A DNA stretch of 64,000 nucleotides from Undibacterium sp. Jales W-56 (GTDB lineage Bacteria; Pseudomonadota; Gammaproteobacteria; Burkholderiales; Burkholderiaceae_D). Each line of letters opens with the position of its first letter. Within the stretch, counting starts at the first letter, position 1. The DNA lies in NCBI RefSeq assembly GCF_025548535.1, contig NZ_JAJLQW010000004.1, forward strand, positions 62,001 through 126,000. The letters are read 5' to 3'. The position numbers were made by a program, and so were the translations under genes. Shown in pieces: positions 59,768 through 64,000 of this stretch. The notes below the pieces were generated by a model that was not told the origin of the DNA, ran no database searches, and saw nothing but the letters and a program-made list of their open reading frames with translations.

Positions 59768-59847
59768 ATACTCCCCATAAAATTGATAAAAACTGGCTTA
59801 ATCCGCATTACTCTATTGCCGTATTTAAAAATACTCACTAGGAGTAT
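59768..59847. repeat. 80-bp intergenic repeat, copy 2
   Basis: It begins ATACTCCCCATA and ends GGAGTAT. With one base on each side the ends are a perfect 8-bp inverted pair (GATACTCC/GGAGTATC). Same length as copy 1. It lies between purE and purK, where adjoining genes would be expected. Confidence 0.72.
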
Positions 59848-59924
59848 CTTTATCAACGCTATTCGTCGGCAGGACAGTGCGAGCACAATGCTGACGCATC
59901 AGGCAATGTGTGCAGCCACGCCAA

Positions 59925-60449
59925 TTACACCGGCAATACCATGTCGCGTGCGACTTGCGTTTGCCTGAGGCGGAAGTCGATCAGCTTTTGCGCCAAGGTC
60001 TCATCGGTGGTCGCCAGCATCGCAATCGCCGCCAGGGCGGCGTTCGCGGCACCGGCTTCACCGATCGCAAAAGTCGCCACCGGAATCCCTTTAGGCATCT
60101 GCACTATCGACAGCAAAGAATCTTCGCCGCGCAAATACTTCGACGGCACCGGCACGCCCAATACGGGCACAATGGTTTTGGCGGCGAGCATGCCGGGCAA
60201 ATGCGCGGCACCGCCGGCACCGGCGATGATCGCACATACCCCACGTGCACGCGCGGTTTCGGCATAACGGAACATCTCGTCCGGCATGCGGTGCGCGGAT
60301 ACCACTTGCGCTTCAAAAGCGATGCCGAATTCTTTCAGCACCGCAACCGCATGTTGCATCACCTCCCAATCGGAAGAAGAACCCATGACGACACCGACCA
60401 ACGCTGGAACAACTGCGGGAAGGACTGCGGCTTGATTTGCTTGCGTCAT
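59925..60449 (-). CDS. purE: N5-carboxyaminoimidazole ribonucleotide mutase
   Basis: 174 residues. [14 protein letters not shown] is the nucleotide-binding motif; [22 protein letters not shown] contains the catalytic His, and [27 protein letters not shown] is the rest of the PurE core. It converts N5-CAIR to CAIR in purine synthesis. The purC stop is 2 bases upstream, so purC-purE are co-translated. purK follows after a 228-base gap. Confidence 0.96.
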   Translation of the reverse strand: MTQANQAAVLPAVVPALVGVVMGSSSDWEVMQHAVAVLKEFGIAFEAQVVSAHRMPDEMFRYAETARARGVCAIIAGAGGAAHLPGMLAAKTIVPVLGVPVPSKYLRGEDSLLSIVQMPKGIPVATFAIGEAGAANAALAAIAMLATTDETLAQKLIDFRLRQTQVARDMVLPV

Positions 60450-60451
60450 GA

Positions 60452-61351
60452 TCAGGCCTTCAAGCTCTCACCGGTCAGGCGCTCCAGCGCTTCGCGGTAT
60501 TTGGCAGCGGTTTTTTGCACAACGTCGTCAGGCAGATTTGGGGCCGGCGCGGTCTTGTTCCAACTGGTGATCGTTTCCAGATAATCGCGCACGAATTGCT
60601 TGTCGAACGAGGGCGGCGAGATGCCGGTGGCGTAAGAATCCGCAGGCCAAAAACGCGAAGAATCCGCCGTCAACACTTCGTCCATCAGATGCAATACGCC
60701 GTCGTCGTCGAGGCCGAATTCAAACTTGGTATCGGCGATGATGATGCCGCGCGTGGCGGCATAATTCGCCGCTTCGGTATAGAGCTGAATACTGATGTCG
60801 CGGATCTGGGCAGCGAGTTCCTTGCCGATCAATTCTTCAGTTTTGGCATAGCTGATGTTCTCGTCATGCGCGCCCATCTCAGCCTTGGCTGCCGGCGTGA
60901 AGATCGGTGCGGGCAACTTCGCCGCCTGCGGCAAACCCGCAGGCAAAGTAATGCCGCAAATCGCCCCGCTGTCCTGATAATCTTTCCAGCCCGAGCCGAT
61001 GATATAGCCGCGCACCACCGCTTCGACCATGATCGGTTTCAGGCGCTTCGCCACCACCGCACGGCCACGCACCTGCTCAACTTCATCGGCGGCAACCACG
61101 GATTCCGGGGCGATGCCGGTCAGATGATTCGGCACGATATGACCGAGTTTTTCAAACCAGAAATTCGCCATCTGATTCAGCACCCGGCCTTTATCGGGGA
61201 TCGGTTCATTCATGATCACATCGAACGCCGACAAACGATCGCTGGTAACGATCAGGAGTTTGTCTTCGCCGACGGCGTAGTTGTCACGGACTTTGCCGCG
61301 ACCTAACAGCGGCAAGGAATGCAGAGTGGAATTGATTTGCGTCGTCATCAT
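60452..61351 (-). CDS. purC: Phosphoribosylaminoimidazole-succinocarboxamide synthase
   Basis: 299 residues, the longer SAICAR synthase form. [33 protein letters not shown] opens the protein, and [29 protein letters not shown] and [34 protein letters not shown] are signature regions. It joins CAIR with aspartate using ATP. It starts with two adjacent ATG codons, and neither has a strong ribosome site. It heads the purC-purE-purK-sua5 gene run. Confidence 0.95.
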   Translation of the reverse strand: MMTTQINSTLHSLPLLGRGKVRDNYAVGEDKLLIVTSDRLSAFDVIMNEPIPDKGRVLNQMANFWFEKLGHIVPNHLTGIAPESVVAADEVEQVRGRAVVAKRLKPIMVEAVVRGYIIGSGWKDYQDSGAICGITLPAGLPQAAKLPAPIFTPAAKAEMGAHDENISYAKTEELIGKELAAQIRDISIQLYTEAANYAATRGIIIADTKFEFGLDDDGVLHLMDEVLTADSSRFWPADSYATGISPPSFDKQFVRDYLETITSWNKTAPAPNLPDDVVQKTAAKYREALERLTGESLKA

Positions 61352-61478
61352 ATTTACTTTTTAAAAGTACGCAGGGCGCACTGCGCGCCCCGTCTTTTTG
61401 AACTCAATAAAATCGTTGCTAATTTTGCTTAACATCACATGCCCATTAATCTTAGGCCCATCAAGTAAGCCTGAATTA

Positions 61479-61508
61479 ATTCCCTCTCCCGCTGGCGGGA
61501 GAGGGAAT
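61479..61508. repeat. Perfect palindromic hairpin (REP-like) between fba and purC
   Basis: Thirteen-base arms (ATTCCCTCTCCCG and complement) around CTGG. The CCCTCTCCC/GGGAGAGGG core is like repetitive extragenic palindromes seen in many beta- and gammaproteobacteria. There is no T-run on either strand; it may still slow transcription leaving fba. Confidence 0.65.
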
Positions 61509-61595
61509 GCAGCCTGGAGAACAGAATTAGTCAGATTTACTGCACATGACTTAATAACTAACTTACGTTTCCGCTGCAGTTGCTTAAGCAGCGAC

Positions 61596-62660
61596 TTATT
61601 TCACCAACTGAGCCAGGCTACCTTTTTTGTATTGCTCCGCAACTTTTTCCAGCGGAACCGGCTTGATCTTGCCCGCCTGGCCTTCGCAACCGAAAGACAG
61701 GTAGCGCGCCTTGCAGACCAGTTTGGCGGCTTCGCGCGCAGGCTTCAGGTAATCGCGCGGATCGAACTTGCCCGGATTTTCAGCCAGGTAGCGACGGATT
61801 GCGCCGGTCATCGCCAGGCGGATATCGGTATCGATATTGATCTTGCGCACGCCATGCTTGATGCCAATCACGATTTCTTCGACCGGTACGCCATAGGTTT
61901 CTTTCATGTCGCCGCCGAATTGACGAATTTCTTCGAGCAATTCTTGCGGTACCGAAGAAGAACCGTGCATCACCAGATGCGTGTTGGGAATCCTTGCGTG
62001 GATTTCCTTGATGCGGTCTATCGCCAGGATATCGCCGGTAGGCTTGCGTGAAAACTTGTAGGCGCCGTGCGAGGTGCCGATCGCAATCGCCAGCGCGTCG
62101 CACTGGGTCAGCTTGACGAAATCGGCAGCCTGATCGACGTCGGTCAGCAATTGCTCGCGGGTCATCTTGCCGTCGGCGCCGTGGCCATCTTCCTTGTCGC
62201 CCATCATGGTTTCCAGCGAACCGAGCACGCCGAGTTCGGCTTCCACCGTCACGCCGATAGAGTGTGCGAACTTCACCACTTCGCGCGAGACTTCCACGTT
62301 GTACTCATAGCTGGCGACGCTCTTGCCGTCTTCCATCAGCGAGCCGTCCATCATCACCGAAGTGAAGCCGGATTTGATCGCCGCCATGCAAACTGCCGGC
62401 GACTGGCCGTGATCCTGGTGCATCACGACCGGGATGTGCGGATAGGCTTCAACCGCGGCTTCGATCAGGTGGCGCAGGAAAGCTTCACCTGCGTATTTGC
62501 GGGCACCGGCCGAGGCCTGCATGATGACCGGCGCGCCGACTTCATCGGCGGCTTGCATGATGGCGGTGACCTGCTCCAGGTTGTTGACGTTGAAGGCTGG
62601 CAAACCGTAGCCGTTTTCGGCGGCGTGGTCCAGCAATTGACGCATGGATACGAGAGGCAT
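61596..62660 (-). CDS. fba: Fructose-bisphosphate aldolase, class II
   Basis: 354 residues, class IIB-like length. [30 protein letters not shown] has the Asp and His of the catalytic zinc site; [14 protein letters not shown] and [17 protein letters not shown] carry further zinc and substrate residues. It splits fructose-1,6-bisphosphate in glycolysis or forms it in gluconeogenesis, in the cytoplasm. It lies 51 bases after pyk and before a REP-like palindrome and purC. All catalytic residues expected of the class are seen. Confidence 0.95.
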   Translation of the reverse strand: MPLVSMRQLLDHAAENGYGLPAFNVNNLEQVTAIMQAADEVGAPVIMQASAGARKYAGEAFLRHLIEAAVEAYPHIPVVMHQDHGQSPAVCMAAIKSGFTSVMMDGSLMEDGKSVASYEYNVEVSREVVKFAHSIGVTVEAELGVLGSLETMMGDKEDGHGADGKMTREQLLTDVDQAADFVKLTQCDALAIAIGTSHGAYKFSRKPTGDILAIDRIKEIHARIPNTHLVMHGSSSVPQELLEEIRQFGGDMKETYGVPVEEIVIGIKHGVRKINIDTDIRLAMTGAIRRYLAENPGKFDPRDYLKPAREAAKLVCKARYLSFGCEGQAGKIKPVPLEKVAEQYKKGSLAQLVK

Positions 62661-62711
62661 AATAAAACTCCAGAAGTACGATTAAAAATCTTTGCCGCTA
62701 ATTGTCATCAT

Positions 62712-64000
62712 CTAGTTGCCACCGATTTTGACGATCTTCAGCGCGTTAGTGCCGCCTATCTGCCCCATAGGTTCGCCCCAGGTAACGACGATCATATCGC
62801 CTTTACTGACAACACCGTTTTCAAGCAGGATATTCTCTGCCGATTTGAGCACAAGCTCACGATCATTAGAATGCGGCAAAGTATACGTTTGTACATTGCG
62901 ATACAGAGCTACTTTGCGTTGCGTCGCAATGCTAGGCGTCAGCGCAAATAAAGGAATATCGATATTGTGACGGCTCATCCATAAAGCGGTAGAGCCGGAT
63001 TCGGTCAATGCCACAATCGCTTTCACCCGTAAATGGTAAGCCGTGAACAGGGCGCCATAGGCGATCGACTGGTCGATGCGGGTGAAGGTTTGGTTCAGGA
63101 AATCCGCATCGAGCTTGCACTCCTGGAATTTCTCCGCTTCCACGCAAATCGCCGCCATCGCCTCGACCGTTTCGACCGGGTATTTACCGGATGCGGTTTC
63201 GGCGGATGTCATGACGGCATCGGTGCCGTCGAGCACCGCATTGGCAACGTCGGATACTTCGGCGCGGGTCGGTACTGCATTGACGATCATCGACTCCATC
63301 ATCTGGGTCGCGGTGATCGCCAGCTTGTTGGAAGCGCGCGCCATTTTGATCATGCGTTTTTGTAAGGCGGGCACCGCCGCATTGCCGACCTCTACGGCCA
63401 GATCGCCGCGTGCCACCATGATGCCGTCCGACGCATCGAGGATTTCCTGTAGCAGCGGAATCGCTTCAGCGCGCTCGATCTTGGCGATCATCATCGGCTT
63501 GTGAGCGTAGGCTTCGCCCGCGATATTCGCCAGCTGACGCGCCATTTCCATGTCGGTCGCATTTTTCGGGAAAGACACGGCCACATAATCGGCCTGGAAC
63601 GACATCGCGGTCTTGATGTCTTCCATATCCTTGGCTGTCAGGGCTGGTGCAGTTAAGCCGCCGCCTTGACGGTTGATGCCCTTGTTATTCGACAGCTCAC
63701 CACCGATTTTGGTGATGGTATGAATTTCATTGCCGATGATTTTTTCAACGACCAGGACGATCAGGCCGTCATTCAGCAACAGCACATCGCCAGGCTTGAC
63801 GTCGCGCGGCAAGGCTTTGTAATCGAGGCCGACGCGTTCCTGGTTGCCGAGCGTGCAGTCGGCATCGAGAATGAATTTGTCGCCGTTGGCGATCTCGATT
63901 TTGCCGTTTTCAAACTTACCGATACGGATTTTCGGGCCTTGCAGATCGGCCATGATCGCGATCTCGCGACCGCATTCCGCTGCGGCCTGACGGACCAGCG
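62712..64000 (-). CDS. pyk: Pyruvate kinase, 5' end beyond the window
   Basis: The frame stays open to the right window edge, so about 50-60 N-terminal residues are missing; an internal Met at 63953 is not the start. IMADLQGPKIRIGKF, DYVAVSFPKNATDMEMARQL, MIAKIERAEAIPLLQEILDASDGIMVARGDLAVEVG and RAEVSDVANAVLDGTDAVMTSAETASGKYPVE are the barrel and metal-site motifs, and the C-terminal allosteric domain is complete. It makes pyruvate and ATP from phosphoenolpyruvate. It should be upstream of fba in the same transcript. No sign of damage in the visible part. Confidence 0.95.
   Translation of the reverse strand, partial: LVRQAAAECGREIAIMADLQGPKIRIGKFENGKIEIANGDKFILDADCTLGNQERVGLDYKALPRDVKPGDVLLLNDGLIVLVVEKIIGNEIHTITKIGGELSNNKGINRQGGGLTAPALTAKDMEDIKTAMSFQADYVAVSFPKNATDMEMARQLANIAGEAYAHKPMMIAKIERAEAIPLLQEILDASDGIMVARGDLAVEVGNAAVPALQKRMIKMARASNKLAITATQMMESMIVNAVPTRAEVSDVANAVLDGTDAVMTSAETASGKYPVETVEAMAAICVEAEKFQECKLDADFLNQTFTRIDQSIAYGALFTAYHLRVKAIVALTESGSTALWMSRHNIDIPLFALTPSIATQRKVALYRNVQTYTLPHSNDRELVLKSAENILLENGVVSKGDMIVVTWGEPMGQIGGTNALKIVKIGGN

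Noticed and set aside
1..64000. tRNA, rRNA, CRISPR arrays, prophage or intact insertion sequences
   Set aside because: I looked for cloverleaf-like stems, regularly spaced direct repeats and transposase or integrase motifs and found none I could support.

Overview
The window reads as a chromosome segment of a betaproteobacterium, most likely Burkholderiales of the Oxalobacteraceae type. Supporting signs are the pyk-fba-purC-purE-purK-sua5 and miaB-phoH-ybeY-corC-lnt orders, a glucokinase fused to an RpiR-type regulator, a fused LivM-LivG transporter protein, moderate GC, and densely packed genes with ATG starts and GGAG-type ribosome sites. I cannot fix the genus. No rRNA, tRNA, CRISPR array, prophage or intact insertion sequence was seen.

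Layout. 1-1520: 3' part of a haem-copper oxidase operon (two subunit III genes, one subunit IV). 1731-3003: a DUF3597 protein and a nitroreductase. 3333-13892: a malonate island, with a GntR regulator divergent from a TRAP transporter (dctPQM) that is translationally coupled to the malonate decarboxylase genes mdcA-C-D-E-G-B-H, followed by an exported carboxymuconolactone-decarboxylase-like protein and a strong terminator. 13972-18900: a branched-chain amino acid (Liv) ABC transporter on the minus strand. 19340-20047: a HAD dehalogenase.

20163-44917 is an alpha-glucan (starch/maltodextrin) locus. It holds a TonB-dependent outer-membrane receptor, pullulanase, a lipoprotein amylase, two further exported amylase-type enzymes, an exported GH31 alpha-glucosidase, an SLC45-like MFS sugar transporter, a cytoplasmic GH13 alpha-glucosidase, a LacI regulator and two glucokinases, one fused to a HexR/RpiR regulator. 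A flavin-dependent halogenase and a cation/proton antiporter sit inside it. Seven 15-bp palindromes of the form TGTA-N7-TACA, resembling HexR operators, lie only in the control regions of this locus. Two pairs of LacI-type operators lie upstream of the alpha-glucosidase and of the TonB receptor. I infer that glucans enter through the receptor, are hydrolysed to small sugars in the periplasm, pass the inner membrane by MFS transport, are finished to glucose in the cytoplasm and are trapped by glucokinase, with dual control by the LacI protein and the glucokinase-HexR fusion.

45349-64000 is mostly housekeeping: a thioesterase, two flavin reductase-like proteins, an RNase H-like protein, lnt, corC, ybeY, phoH, miaB, a SemiSWEET, sua5, purK, purE, purC, fba and the 3' part of pyk. 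A GFA gene and a POT peptide transporter interrupt the corC/ybeY neighbourhood. Two diverged copies of an 80-bp intergenic repeat sit between the GFA and POT genes and between purE and purK.
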